The notes: generated by a model from the sequence alone, not told the origin. Positions 1 to 8,500 are shown, counted from the first letter of the stretch. The stretch: DNA of 64,000 nt from Rhizobium sp. TH2 (GCF_024707525.1 NZ_CP062231.1:5815767-5879766); one strand, 5' to 3'. Made by a program: numbers and translations.

Positions 1-2
1 GG

Positions 3-407
3 ATGGACAAGATGGTCGGTGAAGTCGTCGCCATCGTCGCCACTCAGGACGATATCGTGCCTGAAGAAGTGCGCCGTAGGGGCGACATAACTGCTAAAGG
101 CTACGCTGACGCGTTGACAGAGGAGCAGAAAAAAACCTTCTGTGAAAAAGCACGCCCCGCGCTCATGGCAATCTATGATGAGTCCCGGCCAAAGCCATCA
201 TTTGCTCAGAAAATTCTTGGCACTAAGACCAATCAGTTCATTGACGCGGCAGTAGTGGGCGCCGCAGGGGCCGTCATTGGGGTTTTGGCTGGGTTCATTA
301 TTGGCCGCGTCTCCTCTATGAAGCCTCTCCGCAAGCCGTTGTGGATTCCGGGGTGGATACTGGCCTTCCTTATCCTACGAATGGTACTGTTAAGAACTTT
401 GGCTTAG
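3..407 (+). CDS. hypothetical small membrane protein, possibly 5'-truncated by the window edge
   Basis: Open frame of 134 codons beginning two bases from the window edge, so the true start may lie outside. The N-terminal ~75 residues are soluble and charged. Two hydrophobic segments follow, around residues 80–103 (rich in Ala/Val/Gly, ending GFIIGRV) and 113–133. I do not recognise the family. It lies in the lower-GC left part of the window, which I interpret as an integrated element. Its 3' end overlaps the convergent gene at 370–720 by 38 bases. The two predicted membrane segments and the coding-like composition make it plausible, but no function can be assigned. Confidence 0.5.
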   Translation: MDKMVGEVVAIVATQDDIVPEEVRRRGDITAKGYADALTEEQKKTFCEKARPALMAIYDESRPKPSFAQKILGTKTNQFIDAAVVGAAGAVIGVLAGFIIGRVSSMKPLRKPLWIPGWILAFLILRMVLLRTLA

Positions 408-720
408 CTTTGCCGATTAACTCCCCTTTATGCCATTTCATCCATTTCGCGCCCTTGCCCCGCTCCCGTGGGTCGAACCATTCCCCGCCAAAGCGGGCCA
501 TGAAGGCCTCAGCGTCTTCCTTGAGCGAGTAGCAGAACACGTTGTACCAGGCGTCCTCAAACACCACGGAATGCCCGCGTGAGCAGAGAGACAGGCATTT
601 GTTGAATTCTGCGTGGATGTCGTAGTTCGTGGAGCCACATTTCTCCTGCGGCAGTGCCACTTGATACGGCCAGCCGCGGTCGATACCCGCCGCGCTCAAC
701 TCGCCTTTTCGATAGACCAT
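370..720 (-). CDS. hypothetical protein (116 aa)
   Basis: Small soluble protein of unknown function, rich in aromatic residues and Cys (for example WYNVFCYSLKEDAEAFMARF). No signal peptide or membrane segment is visible. The ATG is preceded by a GGAGA Shine-Dalgarno about 8 bases upstream. That ribosome site forms the base of a perfect 18 bp hairpin lying between this gene and the upstream DUF4145-like gene (see 729–770), so its translation may depend on opening the hairpin. It reads in the same direction as the DUF4145-like gene, 51 bp downstream, and may share its transcript. I do not recognise a family. Confidence 0.6.
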   Translation of the reverse strand: MVYRKGELSAAGIDRGWPYQVALPQEKCGSTNYDIHAEFNKCLSLCSRGHSVVFEDAWYNVFCYSLKEDAEAFMARFGGEWFDPRERGKGAKWMKWHKGELIGKAKPKFLTVPFVG

Positions 721-728
721 AGGAATTT

Positions 729-770
729 TCTCCGCTGCAAATGGGAGTTTGTTCCCATTTGCAGCGGAGA
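729..770 (-). promoter_or_regulatory. perfect 18 bp inverted repeat covering a ribosome binding site
   Basis: Arms 729–746 and 753–770 are perfect reverse complements around a 6-base loop. On the minus strand the 3' arm ends in GGAGA, the only Shine-Dalgarno candidate for the 116-aa gene starting at 720. No T-run follows, so a simple intrinsic terminator is less likely than an RNA hairpin that hides the ribosome site or an operator for a dimeric protein. Confidence 0.6.
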
Positions 771-771
771 G

Positions 772-1536
772 TCAAGCCTTTGGTTTGCCCTTCGACACGA
801 CCAAATTGTCGATGATGGCGCGCAGCTTCTCACTCTTGCGGTTGATTAGTTCTTCCAGCGCGTTTTCGAGAATTTGGAAACACTGGAGGACCGTCTTGAA
901 TTCGACCTTCCCTTCATGGCTTCCGACGTTTCCAACAAACCGTAGGGCGTCAAGGCTGTCTTTGTGACCGGGGTCAATCGCATCGAGCGCTTTGATGCGG
1001 TCCGACAGGTCCCAGGTGGCATTCTTGCGATTTCCCTTTGGACCGGTGGTGGGCACTTTCAGTTGGTCGAGTAGCGCTTCCACAAAGATGCGGAGGCGAT
1101 TAGCACACGACCCGCCGTCTACCCATATGAGACTGTAAGCGACTTGGAGGTGCTCCTTGCAAGGCTTCCCAAGGCCCTCAGGGACTTTAATAACGGGCGG
1201 CGCTGGATACATGCTTTTCGGCCAGAAAAGCAGGTCTTCGCTTTCGTCCATGTTGTCAGTTTCAGGATTATGCTCGTAGTGCGTACGCTTTTCATACCGC
1301 CCGGTGACAGTGACTATTTCTCCACAAAATGGGTTGTCACAGGTGAAAACCGCCGTGAACTGGCCAGTTTCCATCTCATGTGAAAGCTCATTGTTCTTCC
1401 AGTGACGCTCAGCATGAAGCGGCGGTATCATCTGTCGCTGCTTTTGGTTCTGCTTGAGCTTGCCGGTCGGACAGCGTGGGCACGGCAAAGGCCGAAAATA
1501 ACTCCCGTACCACTCCCTCCATATTTTTGTATCCAT
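772..1536 (-). CDS. DUF4145-like protein with N-terminal zinc ribbon
   Basis: 254 aa protein of unknown biochemical function. The N-terminus has a four-cysteine zinc-ribbon pattern (CPRC near residue 20 and CDNPFC near residue 70). The C-terminal half resembles DUF4145: a helix-rich stretch RLRIFVEALLD, then RFVGNVGSHEG and a long amphipathic helix. DUF4145 domains are often found in defence and restriction-associated proteins; that is family knowledge, not proof here. The ATG at 1536 was chosen over upstream starts because it has a GAGGGG ribosome site about 7 bases before it and the upstream extension looks non-coding. It is element cargo, with the 116-aa gene downstream. Confidence 0.7.
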   Translation of the reverse strand: MDTKIWREWYGSYFRPLPCPRCPTGKLKQNQKQRQMIPPLHAERHWKNNELSHEMETGQFTAVFTCDNPFCGEIVTVTGRYEKRTHYEHNPETDNMDESEDLLFWPKSMYPAPPVIKVPEGLGKPCKEHLQVAYSLIWVDGGSCANRLRIFVEALLDQLKVPTTGPKGNRKNATWDLSDRIKALDAIDPGHKDSLDALRFVGNVGSHEGKVEFKTVLQCFQILENALEELINRKSEKLRAIIDNLVVSKGKPKA

Positions 1537-1963
1537 TCCCGCCCCTCGCCCTTTTCGACTTTCATAGCCGAATCTAGCTGGAGTCGCTACGATGCCAGCA
1601 GCCTGTCGCGCCGAACCAGCACATTGCTGCCAACGGCCAGCCGCACATCCGTTAGGAAGTTGCCAAGTTGGTCGCCGTCCCGCGCCCCGCTTGCCCACCA
1701 GTCAGCCTCTTCTTGACAGCCCACAGCGGGAAATCCTCACACTGGACCACAGCCTAATTGTGAGCGCCCAATCATTCCTGAGACGACTACGAGCGATAAG
1801 GGACTTCCGCCAATGCTATCCGGCTCGCTGCCACCAGCTCCACCGGCTAGGCTTTACATATCGGCGTCCAATCAACTTCTACTAGTGCCGCAGTAGCATG
1901 GTTATGGGCTGAGGATTGACTCTTATACAGAACGCTGGCGGAATATCGTTAGGGGGATTTTCA
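1537..1963. other. intergenic region between divergent element genes
   Basis: 427 bp without a convincing gene. It separates the DUF4145-like gene (minus) from the Rap1a-like gene (plus) and must hold both promoters. Short plus-strand frames (for example 1592–1885) are Cys/Arg/Pro-rich and lack ribosome sites. I saw no tRNA or clear repeat. Confidence 0.5.
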
Positions 1964-2350
1964 ATGAGAATATGGGTTGCAACTGCGCTTTGCCTGACAT
2001 CCATGCCGGCGAATGCTGAATTCTTTAACGGACTTCAAATGCATGATTACTGCACTTCAAGACCGCAGATCGTAGCGGGCTACGTTGCCGGGTGGGGTGG
2101 AAAGCACGAATGGGATAAAGACGCAGCGACGCTAACGGCGCTGGATACGATGCCTGGCACAACGGCAAATAACGTAGCGATGTCAGCCGTAAACACCGCT
2201 AAAGGAGGCGTTTGCCTAACGGAAGGCATTACCGTTGGCCAACTCAACGAGGTATTTTGTAAGTATCTGGAGAACCACCCTGAAAACCGGCACCAGTCCG
2301 CGACCGAGCTTGTGCAAAAGTCTTTTTCTGAGGCTTGGCCCTGCAAATAG
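1964..2350 (+). CDS. Rap1a/Tai-like secreted protein
   Basis: 128 aa. It has a clear signal peptide (MRIWVATALCLTSMPANA, cleavage likely before EFF) and a mature domain like the Rap1a/Tai family: aromatic-rich start with Cys30, GYVAGW at 40–44, CLTEGITVGQL at 84–94, and ENHPENRHQSA followed by a C-terminal Cys127. Four mature cysteines (30, 84, 99, 127) could form two disulfides, fitting a periplasmic protein. Family members include immunity proteins against Ssp1/Tae-type effectors, but many are stand-alone. No effector gene is visible next door. The ATG is preceded by AGGGGGAT; an upstream TTG at 1916 would spoil the signal peptide. Confidence 0.7.
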   Translation: MRIWVATALCLTSMPANAEFFNGLQMHDYCTSRPQIVAGYVAGWGGKHEWDKDAATLTALDTMPGTTANNVAMSAVNTAKGGVCLTEGITVGQLNEVFCKYLENHPENRHQSATELVQKSFSEAWPCK

Positions 2351-2374
2351 GCGCCCCGCCGCGTGGCAGACCTA

Positions 2375-2626
2375 TCAATTCCCAACGCCATCCGGGCCAT
2401 CGACCGAGAATTGCTCCCGTGCCAGCTCCCGCGCATAAGCCCGAAGCTCATGGTAATTGTGCATACCGTTGCGGTAGGCGCTGATGACCAGCTTGGCGAA
2501 GCGTTTCCGCTCTTCCTCATCCTGGGTAAATGAAGGCTCAAGTATTGCGGCCTTGTAGATCTCGACCATCGCGCTGAAATCTTCCGGCCGGATAACCGAA
2601 GCACCTTCCTGACTACTGAAAGCCAC
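2375..2626 (-). CDS. hypothetical small protein (83 aa)
   Basis: Short, charged, apparently helical protein. It starts at GTG (2626), supported by a strong GGGAGGA ribosome site six bases upstream on the minus strand; no ATG is better placed. No Cys, signal peptide or membrane segment is seen. The middle (FTQDEEERKRFAKLVISAYR) looks like an amphipathic helix. It ends 24 bp from the convergent Rap1a-like gene and is divergent from the small serine recombinase, sharing a 125 bp promoter region. Function unknown. Confidence 0.6.
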   Translation of the reverse strand: MAFSSQEGASVIRPEDFSAMVEIYKAAILEPSFTQDEEERKRFAKLVISAYRNGMHNYHELRAYARELAREQFSVDGPDGVGN

Positions 2627-2751
2627 AGTTTCCTCCCTGTTTTTCTTAGCAATGATTTTGTGTCTTCTTCGCTGGAAATCAAGATCGTCGGCGGTGTAAA
2701 ACCAGTTGAACTTGACGCGTTAATGGACGATCGCCTCCCATAGGAGGTGCA

Positions 2752-3390
2752 ATGCAGTACATCGCTTACTATCGTGTTTCGACAAAGCGCCAAGCCAGGT
2801 CCGGACTAGGCCTAGATGCCCAATGCCAGGCGATTAGGGCCTTTCTAAAAGAAGGCGATAGGTTGTCTGGAGAATTCATCGAAGCTGTTTCAGGACGTAA
2901 GGATAACCGGGCGGAGCTTAAGAAGGCGATCGCGCTTGCCAAGAAAACTGGAGCCTCACTTCTAATTGCCAAGCTTGATCGCTTCTCTCGAAGGGTGAGT
3001 TTCATCGCCAGCATGATGGAGTCGGGTGTCGGACTCGTCGTTGCTGACATGCCGCATGCGACAGACTTCCAGCTTCATATCTTCGCTGCCTTGGCCCAGG
3101 AAGAGCGTCGGATGATCTCTCTAAGAACCAAGGCCGCTCTCGCCCAGGCAAGGCAGCGCGGAGTGCTGTTGGGAGCCAACGGGAAAAAGCTTGCCATCGA
3201 AAATGCAGAGGCGGCAGATCAATTCAAAGCTCTAATCGTCGCGAAGCTTCCCGACGGCTGGGAGTCCCTTGGCTATTCAGAACTGGCTCGCCGGCTGAAC
3301 GCAATGGGCATCAAAACTCGTACAGGAAGCTCCTTTTATCCGCAGACTGTGAAAAACTATCTGCAGCGCGGAGCAACCCCAGCGATTTAA
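2752..3390 (+). CDS. small serine recombinase (resolvase/invertase family)
   Basis: 212 aa. The N-terminal resolvase domain starts YIAYYRVSTKRQ with the nucleophile Ser10, and the conserved LIAKLDRFSRR lies near residue 80. The rest has AQEERRMISLRTKAALAQARQRG (E helix) and a C-terminal segment with SYSELARRLNAMGIKTRTG, typical of the compact DNA-binding end of this family. It catalyses site-specific DNA breakage and rejoining through a 5'-phosphoserine link. AGGAGGT sits five bases before the ATG. It is convergent with the large serine integrase; both belong to the integrated element. It could resolve, invert or help excise the element, or be cargo with its own site. Confidence 0.9.
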   Translation: MQYIAYYRVSTKRQARSGLGLDAQCQAIRAFLKEGDRLSGEFIEAVSGRKDNRAELKKAIALAKKTGASLLIAKLDRFSRRVSFIASMMESGVGLVVADMPHATDFQLHIFAALAQEERRMISLRTKAALAQARQRGVLLGANGKKLAIENAEAADQFKALIVAKLPDGWESLGYSELARRLNAMGIKTRTGSSFYPQTVKNYLQRGATPAI

Positions 3391-3394
3391 TTTC

Positions 3395-3436
3395 AGCGAT
3401 TTTAAATCGCTCAAAATCGATCAATTTCGATTTTGA
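3395..3436. terminator. AT-rich double hairpin between convergent recombinase genes
   Basis: Two adjacent palindromes: 3395–3411 (AGCGATTT/AAATCGCT around one base) and 3411–3420 paired with 3427–3436 (10 bp arms, 6-base loop). They lie between the 3' ends of the two recombinase genes. Stems are AT-rich and without long T-runs, so a bidirectional terminator role is inferred and moderately supported. Confidence 0.45.
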
Positions 3437-3458
3437 TTTCCGTTTCCGCTACGCTAGG

Positions 3459-5141
3459 CTAGCTATCGAGATGGCGCTGCACATCTCCCAGAGCGTTTGT
3501 TAGCGTCCAACCATCATCGTCAGCCGTGATCGAGACTTTGTACGTGAGCAAGTCATCGGCAGAAAATGACAGCGTTCGAAAGTTGCCATCGTCAAACAGC
3601 ACAGAAAAGTGTTTGTCGGGCGAATACGTGTAATCTCGGACTTTCGTTCTCGGGGGAGGGCCACTGAGATCATCTGGATAAAGCAGCAGTTCTCTGACGT
3701 TCAGCTTGATCCAATTCGCGATCTTCGTACGGTCATCATAGGCCTTCGCGTTGTCCCAGTCGATGTCATCGATCTTGTTTTCCAGAGTAGGTAAGCTGGG
3801 ATCGGCCTGCGTTGCATGGTTCGCCAACTCACTACGAAGTTGAACGATATCCTTTCCGATCTGCGTAATTTCGTCAGATAAGGATACGAGGCGGCGTTTG
3901 ACGAAGTCGCCTGCGCTGTCTGCATCAGCTAGCAAGTCGAATGCCTTTTCACGTTGCAGCTCCAGCTTTTCCAGCGCTGACGTCTTAGCCAGGATGCCAG
4001 CCTCGATCAGTTCACGGCCCTCGTCCGGCCGGCCCAGAACCACACTTAGGTCAAGCTCTGAAACATACCTGAGGAAGCTTTTTTCAAAATAACGAAGACG
4101 CCAAGACGATGCGTCACAACGGTGGAAACGTTTCGAATTGGTGCAACGAATGTAGACACCCCCTTTGGGTCCTTCCCCCTTATCCTCGATCGACATGGGG
4201 CCGTCGCAGTATCCGCATTTCGCAACACCAGCGAAAAGGTTGACGAGCCGTGTTCCCTTTCTCCCGGCTCCCCTCGCGCCCCGGACCTTCCGGCCTTTTT
4301 GAACGCGATCGAATTGGGCTTCCGTTACGATGGCGGGATAGTATCCGGAAATTGGATCGCCCCAGGGAACTCGTTTGCCATCAACAAACCGATGAGGCTG
4401 AAACTCACCGATGACGGATCGATTTTTCAAAATTTTGGCCATGTAGGACTCGTGCCAACCATCTGAATCTGAGAATGGTTTCACCCCGGTGGCATTGAAG
4501 GCATGCGCAATCTGATACGCACCTTTGCCGGCGTCGGCTTGGGTGAAGATCGTTTGAATGAGCTGGGCTCTATCCTCGGTGATGGTGAACTCGGTTCGAT
4601 CGTCATTGAGTGTGAGCCAAGCAGGACAGACTCTAGTCAGCTTCTTGTGGGCTAGCCCTTTTCGCTTGTTTTCCCACGCGGCACCGACGCGAACACTTTT
4701 CGTATGAGATTCATCGTGAGCCCGGCTCATGATGACAACGGACATAATGATATCGACGAACGCGCAGTTGTTTGCCTCATAAACCTTATTATCGACCAGC
4801 GTGATGATGTTTACGCCCGCCTCCAATATCTGAAGGAAAAGTGATGCAGCGGTTTGCGGTTGACTTCGGCTGATCCGATCGAGCGATTCTACGACGAGGT
4901 AAGAACCCTTTTCGATTTCTCCAGCCTGCACGGCATTAAGGAAGCGACCAAGCTGCCCTTCGCGGACGTTTCTGCCTTTGAAGGCAGACACGCCGATGTC
5001 CTCCAATTTAAAATTCGTCTGCAGGTCGAGATTATGCGCTTTGGCATACTTCTCAGCGGCTTCAGTTTGTCGCCTGAGACTGTCGCCTCGCAACTGAATT
5101 TCCGTTGACATTCTGATGTATGAGTAGGCTTTAGGTCGCAT
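3459..5141 (-). CDS. large serine recombinase (integrase)
   Basis: 560 aa phage/element-type integrase. Order: catalytic resolvase domain (SYIRMSTEIQ, nucleophile Ser12; VVESLDRISR near residue 90), recombinase domain (about 155–290, including YMAKILKNRSVIGEF), zinc ribbon with Cys309, Cys312, Cys333 and Cys342, then a coiled-coil-like helix (about 380–450). Such enzymes integrate DNA at att sites without host factors. The ATG at 5141 has AAGGAGA six bases upstream; an in-frame TTG six bases earlier is less likely. The gene starts about 50 bp from the truncated comM gene, which fits an integrase gene lying next to its own attachment junction. Confidence 0.92.
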   Translation of the reverse strand: MRPKAYSYIRMSTEIQLRGDSLRRQTEAAEKYAKAHNLDLQTNFKLEDIGVSAFKGRNVREGQLGRFLNAVQAGEIEKGSYLVVESLDRISRSQPQTAASLFLQILEAGVNIITLVDNKVYEANNCAFVDIIMSVVIMSRAHDESHTKSVRVGAAWENKRKGLAHKKLTRVCPAWLTLNDDRTEFTITEDRAQLIQTIFTQADAGKGAYQIAHAFNATGVKPFSDSDGWHESYMAKILKNRSVIGEFQPHRFVDGKRVPWGDPISGYYPAIVTEAQFDRVQKGRKVRGARGAGRKGTRLVNLFAGVAKCGYCDGPMSIEDKGEGPKGGVYIRCTNSKRFHRCDASSWRLRYFEKSFLRYVSELDLSVVLGRPDEGRELIEAGILAKTSALEKLELQREKAFDLLADADSAGDFVKRRLVSLSDEITQIGKDIVQLRSELANHATQADPSLPTLENKIDDIDWDNAKAYDDRTKIANWIKLNVRELLLYPDDLSGPPPRTKVRDYTYSPDKHFSVLFDDGNFRTLSFSADDLLTYKVSITADDDGWTLTNALGDVQRHLDS

Positions 5142-5190
5142 ATGCAATCTCCTTGAAGACTACATAACGGAAAAATTAATCCTCCTCAAC
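5142..5190. other. probable right attachment junction (element / comM)
   Basis: The 49 bp between the integrase start and the first comM codon. Downstream sequence matches ComM from about its residue 30 onward, but the conserved N-terminus is absent and the upstream frame runs into the integrase leader with a stop at 5125. The recombination core must lie here. The exact crossover dinucleotide cannot be fixed without the left end or an empty site. Confidence 0.65.
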
Positions 5191-6633
5191 ATGCACATTG
5201 TCGGCCTTGGCGACAAGGCCGTGGCCGAGAGCCGCGAGCGCGTACAGGCGGCCCTCCACGCATCCGGTCTGACGCTGCCGCCGAAGAAAGTCACCGTCAA
5301 TCTGGCACCCGCCGACCTGCCGAAGGAAGGCAGCCATTACGACCTGCCGATAGCGCTGGCACTGATGGCGACGCTCGGCGCCATTCCCGCCGACGCGCTG
5401 GCCGACTATGTCGTTATCGGCGAACTCAATCTCGATGGCACGATCGCGCCGGTGGCCGGCGCGTTGCCGGCAGCCATCAGCGCCAATGCCATGGGCAAGG
5501 GCCTGATCTGCCCGCATGACAGCGGCCCGGAAGCGGCCTGGGCGGGCGCCGGCATGGATATTCTGGCGCCGCGCAGCCTGATCGGCCTCGCCAACCATTT
5601 TCGCGGCACGCAGGTGCTGAGCCGGCCCGAGCCGGCAATCCGCCAGAGCCCCGCCAATCTGCCCGACCTTGCCGATATCAAGGGACAGGAAAGCGCCAAG
5701 CGCGCGCTGGAAGTGGCTGCCGCCGGCGGGCATAACCTGCTGATGATCGGCCCACCCGGTTCGGGCAAGTCGATGCTGGCGCAACGGCTGCCCTCCATCC
5801 TGCCGCCGCTCGGCGCTGCGGAGCTCCTCGAAGTCTCGATGATCCATTCCATCGCCGGGCAGCTCTCCGGCGGCAAGCTCTCGGATCGCAGGCCGTTCCG
5901 CGCCCCGCATCACTCGGCCACCATGGCGGCCCTTGTCGGCGGCGGCCTGCGCGCCCGGCCTGGGGAGGCTTCACTCTCCCATAATGGCGTGCTCTTCCTC
6001 GATGAACTACCCGAATTCCATCCGGCCACGCTCGACGCGCTGCGCCAGCCGCTCGAGACCGGCGAATGCGTCATCGCGCGCGCCAACCACCATGTCAGTT
6101 ACCCCGCCAATATCCAGCTTGTCGCGGCGATGAATCCCTGCAAATGCGGCATGGCTGGCGAGCCCGGTCACACCTGTGCGCGCGGTCCGCGCTGCGTCAG
6201 CGATTATCAGTCCCGTCTATCGGGTCCATTGCTCGATCGCATCGATATCAGGATCGAAGTGCCTGCGGTGACGGCCGGCGACCTGATCCGCCCAATGACC
6301 GCGGAGACGAGCGCCGTGATCGCCCGGCGGGTGGCACGAGCGCGGGAACTGCAACAGGACCGCTTCATCGCATTGGGGCAACCGGGCGTCAGTTGCAATG
6401 CCCGCTGCTCGACGGCGCTGATCGAAAAGATCGCCGAACCGGACGCCGGCGGGCTGCAGCTTTTACGCGACGCGGCGGACAAGATGAAATTCTCGGCTCG
6501 GGGTTATCACCGCATTCTCAAGGTCGCACGCACGCTCGCCGACCTGGATGAGGCAGCCCGCGTCGGCCGCATTCATCTGGCCGAGGCGATCTCCTACAGG
6601 ATCGCAGGAGAGCGGCTGCAGAGCGCGGCTTAG
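5191..6633 (+). CDS. comM: ComM/YifB family Mg-chelatase-like AAA ATPase, 5'-truncated
   Basis: 480 codons of ComM, the hexameric helicase that helps branch migration of incoming ssDNA in natural transformation. Present: the ChlI-like N-terminal part from GLGDKAVAESRERVQ, Walker A GPPGSGKS (187–194), Walker B VLFLDELPEF (about 265), the zinc-type CKCG/GHTC cluster, and the C-terminal Mg-chelatase domain. Missing: roughly the first 30 residues, the ones usually reading MVARVRT...APG. The first ATG has no ribosome site (CCTCCTC precedes it). The loss coincides with the element junction, so the gene is probably inactivated or poorly expressed. The C-terminus looks intact and is convergent with cysK. 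Confidence 0.9.
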   Translation: MHIVGLGDKAVAESRERVQAALHASGLTLPPKKVTVNLAPADLPKEGSHYDLPIALALMATLGAIPADALADYVVIGELNLDGTIAPVAGALPAAISANAMGKGLICPHDSGPEAAWAGAGMDILAPRSLIGLANHFRGTQVLSRPEPAIRQSPANLPDLADIKGQESAKRALEVAAAGGHNLLMIGPPGSGKSMLAQRLPSILPPLGAAELLEVSMIHSIAGQLSGGKLSDRRPFRAPHHSATMAALVGGGLRARPGEASLSHNGVLFLDELPEFHPATLDALRQPLETGECVIARANHHVSYPANIQLVAAMNPCKCGMAGEPGHTCARGPRCVSDYQSRLSGPLLDRIDIRIEVPAVTAGDLIRPMTAETSAVIARRVARARELQQDRFIALGQPGVSCNARCSTALIEKIAEPDAGGLQLLRDAADKMKFSARGYHRILKVARTLADLDEAARVGRIHLAEAISYRIAGERLQSAA

Positions 6634-6643
6634 CAAACAAGAA

Positions 6644-6663
6644 AGGGCCGGTTGCCCGGCCCT
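6644..6663. terminator. bidirectional hairpin between comM and cysK
   Basis: Perfect 8 bp GC stem AGGGCCGG / CCGGCCCT with loop TTGC, placed between two convergent genes. The minus-strand exit is T-rich (TTTCTTGTTTG), which fits termination of cysK transcription. Confidence 0.75.
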
Positions 6664-6690
6664 CTCTGATTTCGACACCAACGCAGAATG

Positions 6691-7659
6691 TCAGCTGCCC
6701 AGGCCCTCGAACAGCGCGGTCGAGAGATAGCGCTCGGCGAAGGAGGGGATGATCACGACGATGTTCTTGCCGGCATTCTCTTCGCGCTGCCCGAGTACGA
6801 TCGCGGCGGTGAGTGCGGCACCCGACGAGATGCCGACCGGCACGCCTTCGAGCCTGGCGACGAGGCGGGCGTTAGTGAAGGCGTCGTCATTGGTGACGGT
6901 GATGACTTCGTCATAAACCGACTTGTCGAGAATGGCAGGTGCGAAGCCTGCCCCAATGCCCTGGATCTTGTGCGGGCCGGGATTGCCGCCGGAGAGGATC
7001 GGTGAATCGGCGGGTTCGACGGCGATGACCTTGAGGCCAGGCTTCCTGGCCTTCAGCACCTGGCCTGCGCCGGTGATCGTGCCGCCGGTGCCGATGCCGG
7101 AGACAAGGAAATCAACCGTGCCGTTGGTGTCGTTCCAGATCTCCTCGGCCGTGGTCTTGCGGTGGATTTCGGGATTGGCCGGATTTTCGAACTGCTGCGG
7201 AATGATCGCGTCGGGGATCGACGCGGCCAGTTCCTCGGCCTTGGCGATGGCGCCCTTCATGCCCTTGGCGCCTTCGGTCAGCACCAGTTCGGCGCCGAGC
7301 AGCGCCAGCATCTTGCGGCGCTCGATCGACATGGTCTCTGGCATGGTGAGGATCAGCTTGTAGCCCTTGGCGGCGGCGGCGAAGGCAAGCGCGATGCCGG
7401 TATTGCCGGAGGTCGGCTCGATGAGGGTGGATTTTCCGGGGGTGATCTTGCCCTGGGCCTCGAGCGACTCGATCATCGCCACCCCGATGCGGTCCTTGAC
7501 CGAGGCGATCGGATTGAAGAATTCCAGCTTGGCGAGAAGGTTGGCCTTCACGCCCTTTTCCTTGGCCAGCTTGTCGAGTCGGACGATGGGCGTGTCGCCG
7601 ATCGTTTCGGTGATCGAATTGTAGATCCGGCCGCGACCAGGCTTCTTGGCGTCTGACAT
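6691..7659 (-). CDS. cysK: cysteine synthase A (O-acetylserine sulfhydrylase)
   Basis: 322 aa PLP enzyme that makes L-cysteine from O-acetylserine and sulfide in the cytoplasm. The PLP lysine is Lys55 in ASVKDRIG. The substrate loop [10 protein letters not shown], the phosphate-binding [10 protein letters not shown] and the C-terminal SSGAALTAA are all present. Length is normal for CysK. The ATG at 7659 has GGGAG eight bases upstream. It stands alone, convergent with comM and ending in the shared hairpin; its promoter lies in the 137 bp before the LysE gene. CysM is the alternative, but the N-terminal pattern favours CysK. Confidence 0.95.
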   Translation of the reverse strand: MSDAKKPGRGRIYNSITETIGDTPIVRLDKLAKEKGVKANLLAKLEFFNPIASVKDRIGVAMIESLEAQGKITPGKSTLIEPTSGNTGIALAFAAAAKGYKLILTMPETMSIERRKMLALLGAELVLTEGAKGMKGAIAKAEELAASIPDAIIPQQFENPANPEIHRKTTAEEIWNDTNGTVDFLVSGIGTGGTITGAGQVLKARKPGLKVIAVEPADSPILSGGNPGPHKIQGIGAGFAPAILDKSVYDEVITVTNDDAFTNARLVARLEGVPVGISSGAALTAAIVLGQREENAGKNIVVIIPSFAERYLSTALFEGLGS

Positions 7660-7796
7660 GTTGCTCTCCCAGGTTTGTCTGGGGAGAAACTAGGCGCTTG
7701 GGTTTCGTCTTTCCAGACAGATTCGCGCGAGGGGAGCGCAATTTCGGAAATAAACCTCCCGCATTGCCAGCAGCCAAGCAATATTCTCCATTGAAT

Positions 7797-8408
7797 TTAT
7801 CGAATGGCGATATAACCGGCGGTTCCGGCAAGGAAGGTGGCGGAGGTGCGGTTGAGCCGCTTGAGCGCCACCGGCCGGCGGAAGAACTCGCGCGCCTTGG
7901 CGGCGAGCACGATATAGGGAATCGTTCCCGCCATCAGCACCACGGTCGTGACGGCGAGCAGTTCGAAATAATCCGTCACCGTGATGGATGCGATATCGAT
8001 GAGTGTCGGCACCAGCGCCAGATAGAAGACCATCGCCTTGGGATTGCCGAGCGTCACCAGCAACCCGGATACCAACGACTGGAAAATGCTCCGCCTGGGG
8101 CCGATTTCGGCATCGGTCTTCAGCATGCCCGATGTCCAGATCTTGTAGGCGAGATAGGCGAGATAGGCCGCCCCGGCATACTTGATGATCATGAACACGG
8201 TGCCGAATGCCTGTGCGACGACCGCGAGGCCCAGCACGACGGCGGTGAGGAAGACCAGGTCGCCGAGCATGATGCCGATCGCCATGGCCAGGCTTTCGCG
8301 AAAGCTGCTCCCCAGCGCGCGGGCCACGAGCGCGGTGATCCCGGGCCCCGGAATGAGCACGACAACGAACAGGGCGAATGCATAGGCGGCGATGGCTGTG
8401 AGGGTCAT
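7797..8408 (-). CDS. LysE/RhtB family amino acid exporter
   Basis: 203 aa inner-membrane protein, about six transmembrane segments. It has the family signature LIPGPGITALVARALG near residues 18–33 and NPKAMVFYLALVP near residue 120. Members export basic or neutral amino acids and homoserine lactones. The start at 8408 was chosen because the family begins MTLTAIAAYAF; an upstream in-frame ATG at 8456 adds a non-conserved soluble tail. The ribosome site is weak. It is monocistronic, between cysK and a GNAT gene reading the same way. The substrate cannot be told from sequence. Confidence 0.88.
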   Translation of the reverse strand: MTLTAIAAYAFALFVVVLIPGPGITALVARALGSSFRESLAMAIGIMLGDLVFLTAVVLGLAVVAQAFGTVFMIIKYAGAAYLAYLAYKIWTSGMLKTDAEIGPRRSIFQSLVSGLLVTLGNPKAMVFYLALVPTLIDIASITVTDYFELLAVTTVVLMAGTIPYIVLAAKAREFFRRPVALKRLNRTSATFLAGTAGYIAIR

Positions 8409-8500
8409 TGGAGTAGGTCCATGCTGATTTGCCGTTGATACCAGAGGCGGAAACAATGGTCAAATTGCGTTGTAATTGCGGAATATGCTCGATTTAAGCG

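Noticed and set aside
772..1698. Longer DUF4145-like protein starting at 1698
   Set aside because: The extra 54 residues are Arg/Ala/Gly-rich and lack a ribosome site, while ATG 1536 has GAGGGG at good spacing.
1592..1885. 97-codon frame between the DUF4145-like and Rap1a-like genes
   Set aside because: No ribosome site, overlaps the DUF4145-like leader, and the composition is not protein-like.
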